Below, piece after piece: positions 1 through 8,632 of a stretch of DNA of 40,900 bases (position 1 is its first letter; each line of letters begins with the position of its first letter). Source of the DNA: Acidimicrobiaceae bacterium (lineage in GTDB: Bacteria > Actinomycetota > Acidimicrobiia > Acidimicrobiales > Ilumatobacteraceae); NCBI GenBank assembly GCA_947467375.1, contig CANIHL010000011.1, positions 1 to 40,900 on the forward strand, read 5' to 3'. A model generated the notes under the pieces. It was given only the letters and a program-made list of their open reading frames with translations. It was not told the DNA's origin and searched no databases. The translations under genes and the position numbers were made by a program.

Positions 1-677
1 CAGAGCAGTTTGGAAAAGCTGTTTGTGGTCATACGTGCAGCAGCGGCAGGAATGACGAGGAGTGCTGAAATAAGCAACGTTCCGATCACGCGCATGGTGA
101 CCAAAATGGTGAGTGAAAGCAGCGACAACAACACCATTTCGACGACCGAAACATTGACCCCAGATACTTGTGCAACATCGGGGTCAAATGTGGAAAACAG
201 CAGCTTTCGATACCACGCAACAATGACTGCAAGCGCAATGAGCGCAACTACAGACACTGCAACAATGTCTGCAACTTTGACGCCAAGCACACTGCCAAAC
301 AACACGGCTTCGATGCTCTTTGAAGCTTGGCCGTATCGATTCATGAGTGCCAAGCCCAGTGCAAAAGATGCGGTGGTGACCACACCAATTGCTGCGTCAG
401 CTCCTAACACTCGTCGCCGAGCAACGCGCGCGATCAATACGCCTGAGACGATTCCCCAAATGCCAGCGCCAATGAAAAAGTTGATGCCAATAACCGCGCT
501 TGCTGCCGCACCACCAAATACTGCGTGAGAAAGCCCGTGGCCGATGTAGCTCATGCCACGTAACACCACGAACACGCCAAGCAGTCCGCACAGCGCACCA
601 GCAATCGTGGCAACCACGAGCCCGTGTCTAAAAAATTGAAAGCCGTACGGTTCAAAAATGTCAAGCGCGAGCATCAT
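1..677 (-). CDS. znuB: Zn/Mn ABC transporter permease (ZnuB type), 3' end outside window
   Basis: Membrane permease of a metal ABC importer of the ABC-3 family. Reading the minus strand from the ATG at 677 gives an open frame of 225 residues that runs off the window edge, so the C-terminus is missing. It starts MMLALDIFEPYGF and continues with long hydrophobic stretches and the family-typical segment RGMSYIGHGLSHAVFGG, then GADAAIGVVTTASFALG and, near the edge, GTLLISALLVIPAAAAR. The start codon overlaps the znuC stop as ATGA (674-677), which indicates translational coupling. ATG 674 directly follows ATG 677 and is an equally possible start. It would form the channel for the ions delivered by the upstream binding protein, powered by ZnuC. 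Metal choice (Zn or Mn) cannot be settled from the permease alone. Confidence 0.9.
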   Translation of the reverse strand, partial: MMLALDIFEPYGFQFFRHGLVVATIAGALCGLLGVFVVLRGMSYIGHGLSHAVFGGAAASAVIGINFFIGAGIWGIVSGVLIARVARRRVLGADAAIGVVTTASFALGLALMNRYGQASKSIEAVLFGSVLGVKVADIVAVSVVALIALAVIVAWYRKLLFSTFDPDVAQVSGVNVSVVEMVLLSLLSLTILVTMRVIGTLLISALLVIPAAAARMTTNSFSKLL

Positions 678-1444
678 TTTCCTTCACCTCGCATTTGCAC
701 TCTTCCGTGATCCACAACAAGCGGCATACCACCGTGTTCGAGTACTTCCATCGGTGCGCCATATGTGGCTTCAAGTACTGAAGGAGTGAGCACTTCGCGT
801 GGGTTTCCATCGGCGATGACACGCTTGTTTAAACACACCAGTCGAGGGAGGTGAGCGGCAAGACCATTCAAGTCGTGCGTCGTGAGCAAGATGGTGAGGC
901 CATCTGCATGCAAGTCCGCCAATAGGTGCAACACCTCGTGTCGCGTTCGAACATCGACACCGGAAGTTGGCTCGTCCATAATCAGAATGTCTGGGTTGCG
1001 AAACATTGCGCGAGCAAGGAACACGCGTTGTTGTTGTCCGCCAGAGAGTTCGCGGATGTGTCGTTGAGCGACATCGCCAATACCTAAGCGATCAAGAACT
1101 TCGCGGACCGCGGTTCGTTCAGCGTGAGTAATTCGTGGCCACCAGGTGCTTTTTGCGCGCGTCATCACGATGACTTCTTCGACGGTGACCGGGAAGTACC
1201 AGTCCACGGTTTCAACCTGAGGCACGTAACCAATGGTCAACTTAGGGTCCATCGTGATTGAACCGTGAGCAACAGGGTGTGTTCCCAGGATCGCTTTGAG
1301 CAACGTGGTTTTTCCTGAGCCAGATGGTCCAACGACTCCTACGAACTCGCCCCTATTGACCTGCATATATACGTCATCAAGCACCGCGGCATTGCCGTAG
1401 GTGCACGATACGTGTTCGCAATTAATGAGTGATGGGGTGCTCAT
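674..1444 (-). CDS. znuC: Zn/Mn ABC transporter ATP-binding protein
   Basis: ATPase subunit of the metal importer, 256 residues, normal length for the family. Visible motifs: Walker A GPSGSGKT (39-46), Q-loop Gln in GYVPQ (76), signature LSGGQ (133-137), Walker B ILIMDE (153-158) and switch His in TTHD (190). It lies 6 bp after znuA and overlaps znuB by 4 bp, so the three genes form one transcript in the order binding protein, ATPase, permease. ATPases for Zn and Mn import are nearly indistinguishable by sequence, so the symbol follows the binding protein's ligand set. Confidence 0.92.
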   Translation of the reverse strand: MSTPSLINCEHVSCTYGNAAVLDDVYMQVNRGEFVGVVGPSGSGKTTLLKAILGTHPVAHGSITMDPKLTIGYVPQVETVDWYFPVTVEEVIVMTRAKSTWWPRITHAERTAVREVLDRLGIGDVAQRHIRELSGGQQQRVFLARAMFRNPDILIMDEPTSGVDVRTRHEVLHLLADLHADGLTILLTTHDLNGLAAHLPRLVCLNKRVIADGNPREVLTPSVLEATYGAPMEVLEHGGMPLVVDHGRVQMRGEGK

Positions 1445-1450
1445 GGCTCG

Positions 1451-2491
1451 CTATTGAGGGTAGGTGGCGGTGTCCTTCACTACATCACTCACGTCCAAAG
1501 TTTTTAGCGCAGATGCGTCACCACCAAGGGCTTCAACCATGGTTACGTAGTCAAAGCGCATGAGCCCAAGCCAGGAATGTTCGGCACCACCAGGCTCGCC
1601 AAGCAGGTCGTCGTCGCGCAATACATCGACATATCGCACTCCAGTTTCGGCGCCAATTTGTTCCAGAACTGGTGACGGGAATACTTCACTGCCAAACACA
1701 GCAGTGACTCCAGACTCCCGTACTTGCGTGATGAGGTTGGCTATTTCCTTCGGTGTTGGCTCATCAAATGATGATGGCTGGATTGCTCCAATGACGGTGT
1801 ATCCGTAATGCACCGAAAAGTACGCGTATGCGTCGTGGTAGGTGAGCAGTTTGCGTTGCGCTTCCGGAATGGTTGCTGTCGCGGTAATCATCGCAGCATC
1901 GAGTGCGTCAATTTTTTCTGCAAAAGCTGCGTAGTTCTGTGCAAAGAGATTTGCATGAGATGGATCGAGGCGTGACAGAACGTCGCGAACGACTTCGGCG
2001 TACTTCTTTGCTAATGGAGGATTGGTCCATAAATGAGGATTTGGCTTTCCGCCTTCTTTTGGAAATGAAAAATCGAAAATGTAGTCACTTGCTGGCAGTA
2101 CGGCAGTTCCAAGTTCACAGATGAATGAACCGTCTTTCAAGTTGGCAAGTGCCAAATCTTTTGTTGGTTCTTCAAGTACCAAGCCGTTGATAAAAATGAC
2201 GTCTGCATTCTCCAAAGTTGCAGCGTCACTTGGTTTTGGTTCAAATGTGTGCGAGTTAGTTCCTTCGGGAACTATTCCTGTAATGGTTGCGCCAGAACCA
2301 CCGGCAATGTTTGCCACGATGCTGGTAATTGGCGCAACAGTGGTGGCGATAGTGAGCGGACTTTCTAGTGCAGAACCAGCGCTACAACCATCGTTTTGAA
2401 TAGGAGTGACTGATTGTTGTGCGGAATTGGCGCACGCTGAGAGTGTTCCAAGGAGCACTAAAGCAGCGGCGCTCCGACGGACCGAGTTCAT
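1451..2491 (-). CDS. znuA: Metal-binding lipoprotein of the Zn/Mn ABC importer
   Basis: Extracytoplasmic solute-binding protein of the cluster A-I (ZnuA/TroA/PsaA) family, 346 residues. It has a lipoprotein signal peptide with lipobox LSAC (Cys20), so it is tethered to the membrane. Candidate metal ligands are His81 (NSHTFEP), His153 (NPHLW), His219 (TYHDAYAYF) and an Asp near 289 (RYVDVL). Three His plus an acidic residue is the zinc-type set of ZnuA and TroA, whereas Mn binders usually carry Glu at the third position; this favours zinc. There is no His-rich loop. A TAGGGT box sits 6 nt before the ATG, so the gene may have its own leaderless promoter in the 42-bp gap after the tetR-like gene. 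I see no clear Zur palindrome. Confidence 0.9.
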   Translation of the reverse strand: MNSVRRSAAALVLLGTLSACANSAQQSVTPIQNDGCSAGSALESPLTIATTVAPITSIVANIAGGSGATITGIVPEGTNSHTFEPKPSDAATLENADVIFINGLVLEEPTKDLALANLKDGSFICELGTAVLPASDYIFDFSFPKEGGKPNPHLWTNPPLAKKYAEVVRDVLSRLDPSHANLFAQNYAAFAEKIDALDAAMITATATIPEAQRKLLTYHDAYAYFSVHYGYTVIGAIQPSSFDEPTPKEIANLITQVRESGVTAVFGSEVFPSPVLEQIGAETGVRYVDVLRDDDLLGEPGGAEHSWLGLMRFDYVTMVEALGGDASALKTLDVSDVVKDTATYPQ

Positions 2492-2497
2492 GCAACA

Positions 2498-2503
2498 ACC
2501 CTA
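2498..2503 (-). promoter_or_regulatory. Putative -10 box of leaderless znuA
   Basis: TAGGGT on the minus strand, exactly 6 nt before the znuA ATG. It matches the TANNNT-N6-start pattern seen at other genes in this window. No clear -35 is visible. Confidence 0.45.
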
Positions 2504-2533
2504 GGCGTGTTTGTTTGCTGAATGCATGGTTGA

Positions 2534-3112
2534 TCACGCATGAATTGTTGTGGACGTGAGTTGCGCAACTTGTTTAACTAGCGCGTTCACATCTTCAATT
2601 CCACCAAGTTTCTTTTCAAGTGGACCATCGATGAGCAGTGTTGCTAATCCGTGAGCAACAGACCACATATAGGTGGCTTGGGCTTTGGCTTCATTAAGCG
2701 ACGCATCCTTACCAAGCAAAGTCGTAACTTCGTCAAGCAGAATGCTGAATGCTCTATCGGCTTGAACAAGAGCGTCTGGGTAATTACCAACATTGCACAA
2801 GTCGTTTCTAAACATCACGCGAAAGTGACCTTTATGTTGCAGTGCAAAGTGCACGTAGGCCTCACACATTGATGTTGCGCCGTGAGTTCGGCTGTGCAAT
2901 AGGGCATCGCCGAGTTCTGCGTATCCCTCTTCCGAAATTGCCGCAAAAATTCCCGCTCTGTCGCCGAAGTGGTGGTACGGGGCTTGGTGTGAAACTCCAG
3001 CTTCGCGCGCGACTTCCCGCAGGGAAAGCGCGTCGGGCCCAGCGTTGGCGGAAATGGCCAGTGCAGCATCAAGAACCACTCTGCGCAGGGCATCTGATTT
3101 AACCGGGGCCAT
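2534..3112 (-). CDS. TetR/AcrR family transcriptional repressor
   Basis: One-component repressor of 192 residues. The N-terminal helix-turn-helix is typical for TetR (SLREVAREAGVSHQAPYHHFGDR, about residues 25-47, given in two parts: SLREVAREAGVSHQ and APYHHFGDR). The C-terminal helical domain would bind the inducer. It is transcribed divergently from the MFS efflux gene with only 41 bp between the start codons. That gap is filled by a near-perfect dyad covering both promoters, so the protein most likely represses both itself and the transporter and is released by a drug-like ligand. A TAGTGT box lies 6 nt before the ATG, and an alternative TAGATA box is correctly spaced from a consensus TTGACA. 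Either way the mRNA should be leaderless or nearly so. Confidence 0.92.
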   Translation of the reverse strand: MAPVKSDALRRVVLDAALAISANAGPDALSLREVAREAGVSHQAPYHHFGDRAGIFAAISEEGYAELGDALLHSRTHGATSMCEAYVHFALQHKGHFRVMFRNDLCNVGNYPDALVQADRAFSILLDEVTTLLGKDASLNEAKAQATYMWSVAHGLATLLIDGPLEKKLGGIEDVNALVKQVAQLTSTTIHA

Positions 3113-3113
3113 A

Positions 3114-3153
3114 ACTTGACACTATCTAGTTTTAGTACTAGACACTGTCAAGT
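3114..3153. promoter_or_regulatory. Divergent operator with overlapping symmetric promoters
   Basis: A 40-bp nested dyad. The outer arms ACTTGACA (3114-3121) and TGTCAAGT (3146-3153) are perfect inverted repeats, as are the inner arms TCTAGT (3125-3130) and ACTAGA (3137-3142). Each outer arm carries a consensus -35 TTGACA. On the plus strand it is followed after 17 bp by TAGACA (3139-3144), and on the minus strand after 17 bp by TAGATA (3128-3123). The dyad ends directly at the MFS ATG (3154) and 1 bp from the repressor ATG (3112). Repressor bound here would block both promoters at once. Confidence 0.8.
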
Positions 3154-4692
3154 ATGAATACGCACCCAGACTCCAAAATTCACGACCGCCGATGGATCAT
3201 CTTGCTGGTGCTTTGCATCAGCTTGTTCATGGTGGTGGTGGACAACCTCATCATCAACGTTGCGCTTCCTACGTTGTCGCGCGAACTTGGTGCATCAACG
3301 AGTGGTCTGCAGTGGATAGTTGACTCGTATGCGTTGGTGTTCTCGTGTTTGTTATTGGCATTCGGTGGCCTCGGCGATCGTTTTGGGCGCAAAGGTGCAA
3401 TGCAAGTTGGACTCGTCATTTTCATGGCGTGTTCAGTGTGGGCGTCGTTTGCAACTTCAACGGCAACGTTGATTATTGCTCGTGGCGCAATGGGCGTAGG
3501 TGCTGCTGCGGTCTTTCCAGCAACACTTGCAATTCTCATCGATGTATTTCGTGATCCAATCGAACGCGCAAAGGCGATTGGTGTTTGGTCGGCGGTTTCG
3601 GGAATGGCAGTTGCGTTCGGTCCAATTTCAGGTGGCTTTCTTCTTGAGCACTTCTATTGGGGTTCCGTATTCCTCGTCAATGTTCCCATCGTGATCATCG
3701 CTCTCGTGCTTGGTGCGGTGTTTATTCCAACATCAAAAGACCCAAACCCACATGGTCTCGATTTTCAGGGTCTTGCTTTGTCAATCGCCATGGTCGGCTT
3801 GCTGGTGTACACCGTTATTGAAGGTCCACATCGCGGCTGGTTGAGTGTTGAAACGCTCGCATCGTTTGCTGGCACATTGGTTCTACTCGCAGCATTTATT
3901 AAGCGTGAACTTTCAACAAGTGAGCCATTGCTCGATGTGCGTTTATTTCGTAACGCACGACTTTCTGCTGCAACCGGATCAATTGGCATTGCATTCTTCG
4001 TATTGTTTGGATTCACATTCTTAGTTACGCAGTACTTCCAGTTCGTTCGCGGCTACAGCACGCTGTCCGCTGGCGTGCACACGTTGCCATTTGCGCTTGG
4101 TGCTGGTGTAACTGCGCCAATCGCTGCGCGACTTGCGTTGAAGTTTGGAACAAAGCGAATTGTTTCTCTTGGTCTTACCAACATGGCGATTGGTCTGATC
4201 ATCATCGGGTTTTGCGAAGCTGACACCGCCTATTGGGGGCCAGTCATCATCAGCATGTTGTTTCTTGCTAACGGACTTGCACTCGTTACTTCACCTGCAA
4301 CCGATGCGGTGATGGGTGAGTTGCCGCGTGAAAAGGCTGGTGTTGGTTCTGCTGTGAACGACGTCAGTCGCGAAGTTGGCGGCACGCTCGGTGTTGCCAT
4401 CAGCGGTTCGGTGTTTGCTTCGTTGTACGGACCAAAGCTTGGAGAATTGGTAGCCAAGTTCAATATGCCTGCAGAGGCGGTGGCATTGGCCAAGGAATCT
4501 GCTGGGGCGGGTTTTGCTGTGGCAGAGCGGGCTCCAACTCCGGAAGCTGCAGCGGCCGTGCGTCAAGCAGTCAGCGAAGCCTTTATGCACGGGTTCCACA
4601 CGGCCTGTTTCACTGGTGCTGGCGTTGCGCTGTTTGGAGCCCTTTTCGCCTTGAAGTTTTTGCCAGCCCGACGCGCCGCTGTTTCCGCTTAA
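3154..4692 (+). CDS. MFS multidrug efflux transporter, DHA2 (EmrB/QacA) type
   Basis: Integral membrane drug:H+ antiporter of 512 residues, the length expected for a 14-helix DHA2 protein. Seen in sequence: the helix 1 motif VVVDNLIINVALPTL, then QWIVDSYALVFSCLLL, the motif A loop GGLGDRFGRKGAM, and GPISGGFLLEHFYWGSVFLVN (motif C region; parts GPISGGFLL and YWGSVFLVN). The C-terminal end PARRAAVSA is cytosolic-looking. The gene is controlled by the divergent TetR-type repressor. The operator reaches right up to the ATG, leaving no room for a Shine-Dalgarno site, so translation should start on a leaderless or nearly leaderless mRNA. The substrate is unknown. Confidence 0.9.
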   Translation: MNTHPDSKIHDRRWIILLVLCISLFMVVVDNLIINVALPTLSRELGASTSGLQWIVDSYALVFSCLLLAFGGLGDRFGRKGAMQVGLVIFMACSVWASFATSTATLIIARGAMGVGAAAVFPATLAILIDVFRDPIERAKAIGVWSAVSGMAVAFGPISGGFLLEHFYWGSVFLVNVPIVIIALVLGAVFIPTSKDPNPHGLDFQGLALSIAMVGLLVYTVIEGPHRGWLSVETLASFAGTLVLLAAFIKRELSTSEPLLDVRLFRNARLSAATGSIGIAFFVLFGFTFLVTQYFQFVRGYSTLSAGVHTLPFALGAGVTAPIAARLALKFGTKRIVSLGLTNMAIGLIIIGFCEADTAYWGPVIISMLFLANGLALVTSPATDAVMGELPREKAGVGSAVNDVSREVGGTLGVAISGSVFASLYGPKLGELVAKFNMPAEAVALAKESAGAGFAVAERAPTPEAAAAVRQAVSEAFMHGFHTACFTGAGVALFGALFALKFLPARRAAVSA

Positions 4693-4781
4693 GGATCTTC
4701 ACCCTCTGAGGGCTTTACCGTTTGGGGTAAGGGCTACTAGCCTGAATTTTCTTACATCGGCAATCAAAGGGGAAAGCCATC

Positions 4782-5627
4782 ATGGCAAGAATCGTTAAAG
4801 CAGCATTGTTGCAGACCGATTGGACTGGCGACAAAGAATCGATGATCGATAAGCACGAGGCAGCTGCCCGTGAAGCCGCGAAGCAGGGTGCACAAATCAT
4901 GTGCTTCCAAGAATTGTTCTATGGTCCGTACTTCTGTCAAGAACAGGATCCAAAGTATTTTTCATATACCGAGCCAATTCCAGACGGCCCAACTACAAAG
5001 CGCTTCCAGGCACTTGCAAAAGAGTTGAACATGGTGCTCGTGTTGCCAATGTACGAAATTGTTCAGCCGGGCCTCTACTACAACACTGCAGCAGTTATTG
5101 ACGCTGATGGTCGCTATTTGGGTAAGTACCGTAAACAGCACATCCCGCAGGTTCCTGGTTTCTGGGAGAAGTACTACTTCACTCCTGGCACGCATGGTTA
5201 CCCAGTGTTCGATACCGCTGTTGGCAAAGTTGGCGTGTACATCTGTTACGACCGCCACTTCCCAGAAGGTTGGCGCGCACTTGGTCTTAATGGCGCAGAA
5301 ATTGTGTTCAACCCTTCGGCAACAAGCCGTGGATTGTCCGAATACATCTGGCGTGTTGAGCAACCTGCATCAGCTGTTGCCAACATGTATTACGTCGGAG
5401 CAATTAACCGAGTAGGTATCGAAAAAGACATGGGCACCAACGACTTCTACGGTCAGAGCTACTTCGTAGACCCAGAAGGCAAGTTTGTGGGTGAAGTTGG
5501 CGATGCGTTCAAGCACGAGCTCATCGTTCGCGATTTGGATATGGACAAGATCCGCATGGTGCGCGATCGTTGGCCGTTCTACCGCGACCGTCGTCCAGAC
5601 GCTTACCACGAAATTTCAGAACGCTAA
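4782..5627 (+). CDS. Beta-ureidopropionase (N-carbamoyl-beta-alanine amidohydrolase), nitrilase family
   Basis: Carbon-nitrogen hydrolase of 281 residues that should cleave N-carbamoyl-beta-alanine to beta-alanine, CO2 and NH3, the third step of reductive pyrimidine breakdown. The nitrilase triad is visible: Glu44 (FQELFYGPYF), Lys118 (YRKQHIP) and Cys155 (YICYDRHFPEG). The segment KQHIPQVPGFWEKYYF is characteristic of the beta-ureidopropionase / N-carbamoyl-amino-acid hydrolase branch rather than aliphatic nitrilases. A strong ribosome site (AAAGGGGAAAG) precedes the ATG. It is the first gene of the eight-gene operon and lies 27 bp before hydA. N-carbamoyl-D-amino-acid hydrolase activity cannot be excluded, but the dihydropyrimidinase and semialdehyde dehydrogenase neighbours favour the pyrimidine role. 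Confidence 0.9.
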   Translation: MARIVKAALLQTDWTGDKESMIDKHEAAAREAAKQGAQIMCFQELFYGPYFCQEQDPKYFSYTEPIPDGPTTKRFQALAKELNMVLVLPMYEIVQPGLYYNTAAVIDADGRYLGKYRKQHIPQVPGFWEKYYFTPGTHGYPVFDTAVGKVGVYICYDRHFPEGWRALGLNGAEIVFNPSATSRGLSEYIWRVEQPASAVANMYYVGAINRVGIEKDMGTNDFYGQSYFVDPEGKFVGEVGDAFKHELIVRDLDMDKIRMVRDRWPFYRDRRPDAYHEISER

Positions 5628-5654
5628 AGATCACTTCGAGTCATTGGGGGAAAC

Positions 5655-7079
5655 ATGGCACGCACACTGATAAAGAACGGAACCGTCGTTAGTCCAACAG
5701 GTCGACATCGTGTTGATGTGTTGATTGAAGGCGACACCATTAGCGCATTGTTAGAACCGGGTCAGGTTGAAGCACTCAATATCACTGCCGACAAGGTCAT
5801 TGATGCAACAGGAAAGTTTGTTGTTCCTGGTGGTATCGATGTGCACACGCACATGGAGTTGCCTTTCGGTGGCACCAACGCAAGCGACACCTTTGAGACG
5901 GGAACCAATGCAGCAGCTTGGGGTGGAGTAACCACCATTGTTGACTTCGCAGTGCAGCGATATGGAGAAAACGTTCAAGAGTCATTGAAGACGTGGCACA
6001 AAAAGGCCGAAGGCAATTGCTCAATTGACTATGCATTCCACCAGATCATCGGTGGCATTGATGATCAAGCCCTTGCCGACATGGACTATTTGGTGAAGAA
6101 CGAAGGCATTACGTCCTTCAAGTTGTTCATGGCTTATCCGGGCGTTTTCTACAGTGATGACGGTCAAATTCTGCGCGCAATGCAGCAGGCAAGCAGCAAT
6201 GGTTCCACCATCATGATGCACGCCGAAAACGGCATTGCAATTGACGTGTTGGTGCAGCAGCACATTGCTCGCGGCGAAACTGATCCGAAGTATCACAGCT
6301 ACAGCCGTCCAAGTTTGTTGGAAGGCGAAGCAACCAGTCGTGCAATCGTGTTGTCAAAAGTTGCAGGCAACGTGCCTTTGTACATCGTGCACATGTCGGC
6401 TTCTGAAGCACTGAATGCACTTGCCGAAGCGCGTCACGAAGGCTTGAACGTGTTTGCGGAAACATGCCCGCAGTACTTGTACATGACACTTGAAGATCAC
6501 TTGGCTCAGCCAGGGTTTGAGGGTGCAAAGTATGTGTGCTCGCCGCCAATTCGCAGTAAGCACGACAAGCACAATCACCATGCAGACCTTTGGAAGGGTT
6601 TGCGCATGAATGAACTTGCAGTGGTATCAACCGACCATTGCCCGTTCTGCATGAAGGATCAAAAAGAACTCGGCATTGGTAACTTCTCGAAGATTCCAAA
6701 CGGCATGGGCTCAGTTGAACACCGCATGGAACTGATTTACCAGGGTGTTGTGCAAGGTGAAATTTCACTCGAGCGTTGGGTGGAAACCTGCAGCACATCA
6801 CCAGCCCGCATGTTCGGCATGTATCCAAAGAAGGGCATCATTGCTCCTGGATCAGACGCCGACATTTTGGTATGGGATCCAAACGGTAAAACCAAGATCG
6901 GTATTAACGACAAGCACCACATGAACATGGACCACTCGTCATGGGAAGGTTTCAAAGTGGACGGCAAGGTAGACACCGTGCTGTCACGCGGAATGGTCGT
7001 TGTCGAAAAAGACACCTTCACCGGCAAGAAGGGTCACGGCAAATTCATTAAGCGTGACCTGTGCCAGTACCTCAATTAA
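5655..7079 (+). CDS. hydA: Dihydropyrimidinase / D-hydantoinase
   Basis: Cyclic amidohydrolase of 474 residues that opens the dihydrouracil (or hydantoin) ring to the N-carbamoyl amino acid. The binuclear metal centre is complete: His64 and His66 in DVHTHME, the carboxylated Lys156 in SFKLFMAYPG, His189 in MMHAENG, His246 in YIVHMSAS and Asp327 in VSTDHCPF. Length is typical. A GGGGGAA ribosome site sits 5 nt before the ATG. It is flanked by beta-ureidopropionase and malonate-semialdehyde dehydrogenase, so dihydropyrimidinase is the more likely physiological role. Many enzymes of this family also take 5-substituted hydantoins. Confidence 0.92.
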   Translation: MARTLIKNGTVVSPTGRHRVDVLIEGDTISALLEPGQVEALNITADKVIDATGKFVVPGGIDVHTHMELPFGGTNASDTFETGTNAAAWGGVTTIVDFAVQRYGENVQESLKTWHKKAEGNCSIDYAFHQIIGGIDDQALADMDYLVKNEGITSFKLFMAYPGVFYSDDGQILRAMQQASSNGSTIMMHAENGIAIDVLVQQHIARGETDPKYHSYSRPSLLEGEATSRAIVLSKVAGNVPLYIVHMSASEALNALAEARHEGLNVFAETCPQYLYMTLEDHLAQPGFEGAKYVCSPPIRSKHDKHNHHADLWKGLRMNELAVVSTDHCPFCMKDQKELGIGNFSKIPNGMGSVEHRMELIYQGVVQGEISLERWVETCSTSPARMFGMYPKKGIIAPGSDADILVWDPNGKTKIGINDKHHMNMDHSSWEGFKVDGKVDTVLSRGMVVVEKDTFTGKKGHGKFIKRDLCQYLN

Positions 7080-7117
7080 TTCAGTAACCCCTCAACACAT
7101 CAACAATCAGGAGAGAT

Positions 7118-8602
7118 ATGCAACGCATTAGTCATTGGGTCAACAACAAGGTTGTAGCCGGAACATCAGGAAACGTTGGCAAGGTATACAACCCAGCCAC
7201 AGGAGAAGTGCAGGCTGAAGTAGACCTTGCATCAGTTGCCGAAGTTGATGCAGTTGTTGCCAATGCAAAGGAAGCATTTGTTACGTGGCGTGCAACGAAC
7301 TTGTCGCGCCGTGCAGAAATTATGTTCCGCATGCGTGAGCTCATTGACGCAAACCGCAAAGAGCTTGCCAATATCGTTTCGCTAGAGCACGGAAAAGTGC
7401 CAAGCGATGCAATGGGTGAAATTGCTCGTGGCCTTGAAAACATCGAGTTTGCTTGCGGTATTCCAGCCATGTTGAAGGGTGGATATTCAGAGCAGGCTTC
7501 GGGCGGCGTTGATGTGTATTCAATTCGTCAGCCACTTGGTGTTGTTGCAGGTATTACTCCGTTCAACTTCCCAGCCATGGTGCCGATGTGGATGTTTGCT
7601 AACGCAATTATGTGTGGAAACACCTTCATCTTGAAGCCATCGGAAAAAGATCCATCCGCTGCAATGTTCGTTGCAGACTTGTTGCGTCAAGCTGGCTTGC
7701 CAGATGGTGTGTTCAGCGTGTTGCACGGTGACAAAGTTTCCGTAGATCGTTTGCTCGAGCACAAGGACGTTCAGTCAATTTCGTTCGTTGGTTCAACACC
7801 AATTGCGAAGTATGTGTACGAAACCGGAACCAAGAATGGCAAGCGTGTTCAAGCACTTGGTGGCGCAAAGAACCACATGCTGGTGCTTCCAGACGCAGAC
7901 CTTGACATGGCAGCCGATGCTGCAGTTTCGGCAGCGTACGGTTCAGCAGGCGAGCGTTGCATGGCAATTTCGGTTGTACTTGCAGTTGACTCAATCGCCG
8001 ATGCACTCGTTGACAAACTGAAGTCACGCATTCCAAACATCAAAGTTGGACCAGGAACTGATCCAGTAGCCGAGATGGGACCACTCATCAGCCGCGAACA
8101 CCGCGACAAGGTTGCAAGCTTTGTAACGAATGCAAATGCCGAAGGTGCAAAAGTTGTTGTTGACGGAACCGACAAAGCAAAAGATGCCGGTTTCTTCTTG
8201 AACCCAAGCCTTATCGACAACGTGAAGCCAGGCATGAAGTGCTACGACGAAGAAATCTTCGGACCAGTTCTTACGGTGATGCGCGTGAAGAGCTATCAAG
8301 AAGGTCTCGACACCATCAATAACAACCAGTTCGGTAACGGCACAGCGATCTTCACCCGCGACGGTGGCGTTGCTCGTCAGTTCCAATTCGACGTTCAGGT
8401 AGGAATGGTCGGCATCAACGTGCCAATTCCTGTTCCCGTGTCGTACTACTCATTTGGTGGTTGGAAAGCATCGCTGTTCGGCGACCAGCACATGTACGGA
8501 CCAGAAGGAATCAACTTCTTTACTCGCGGCAAAGTGGTTACCTCACGTTGGCCAGACCCACGTACGTCGTCAGTCAACTTGGGATTCCCACAAAACCGCT
8601 AA
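7118..8602 (+). CDS. mmsA: CoA-acylating (methyl)malonate-semialdehyde dehydrogenase
   Basis: Aldehyde dehydrogenase superfamily member of 494 residues that converts malonate semialdehyde plus CoA and NAD+ to acetyl-CoA and CO2, or methylmalonate semialdehyde to propionyl-CoA. Visible: oxyanion Asn150 in TPFNFPAM, nucleophile Cys281 in GERCMAIS, and GGAKNH (248-253) where hydrolytic aldehyde dehydrogenases carry the general-base Glu. Loss of that Glu is the hallmark of the CoA-dependent MmsA branch. A ribosome site AGGAGAG precedes the ATG. In this operon it would finish beta-alanine breakdown after transamination to malonate semialdehyde. No beta-alanine aminotransferase gene is in the window, so that step must be encoded elsewhere. 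Confidence 0.92.
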   Translation: MQRISHWVNNKVVAGTSGNVGKVYNPATGEVQAEVDLASVAEVDAVVANAKEAFVTWRATNLSRRAEIMFRMRELIDANRKELANIVSLEHGKVPSDAMGEIARGLENIEFACGIPAMLKGGYSEQASGGVDVYSIRQPLGVVAGITPFNFPAMVPMWMFANAIMCGNTFILKPSEKDPSAAMFVADLLRQAGLPDGVFSVLHGDKVSVDRLLEHKDVQSISFVGSTPIAKYVYETGTKNGKRVQALGGAKNHMLVLPDADLDMAADAAVSAAYGSAGERCMAISVVLAVDSIADALVDKLKSRIPNIKVGPGTDPVAEMGPLISREHRDKVASFVTNANAEGAKVVVDGTDKAKDAGFFLNPSLIDNVKPGMKCYDEEIFGPVLTVMRVKSYQEGLDTINNNQFGNGTAIFTRDGGVARQFQFDVQVGMVGINVPIPVPVSYYSFGGWKASLFGDQHMYGPEGINFFTRGKVVTSRWPDPRTSSVNLGFPQNR

Positions 8603-8632
8603 TTACACGTCTACATAGTTAAGGGGAGAGCA

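Noticed and set aside
10-528. Plus-strand open frame of 172 codons
   Set aside because: It is the antisense shadow of the partial znuB gene; the minus-strand frame reads as a clear membrane permease and overlaps znuC by ATGA.
4693-4740. Terminator after the first MFS gene
   Set aside because: CCCT/AGGG with a 3-nt loop is too short and has no U-tract; nearby GC-rich dyads do not pair well enough.
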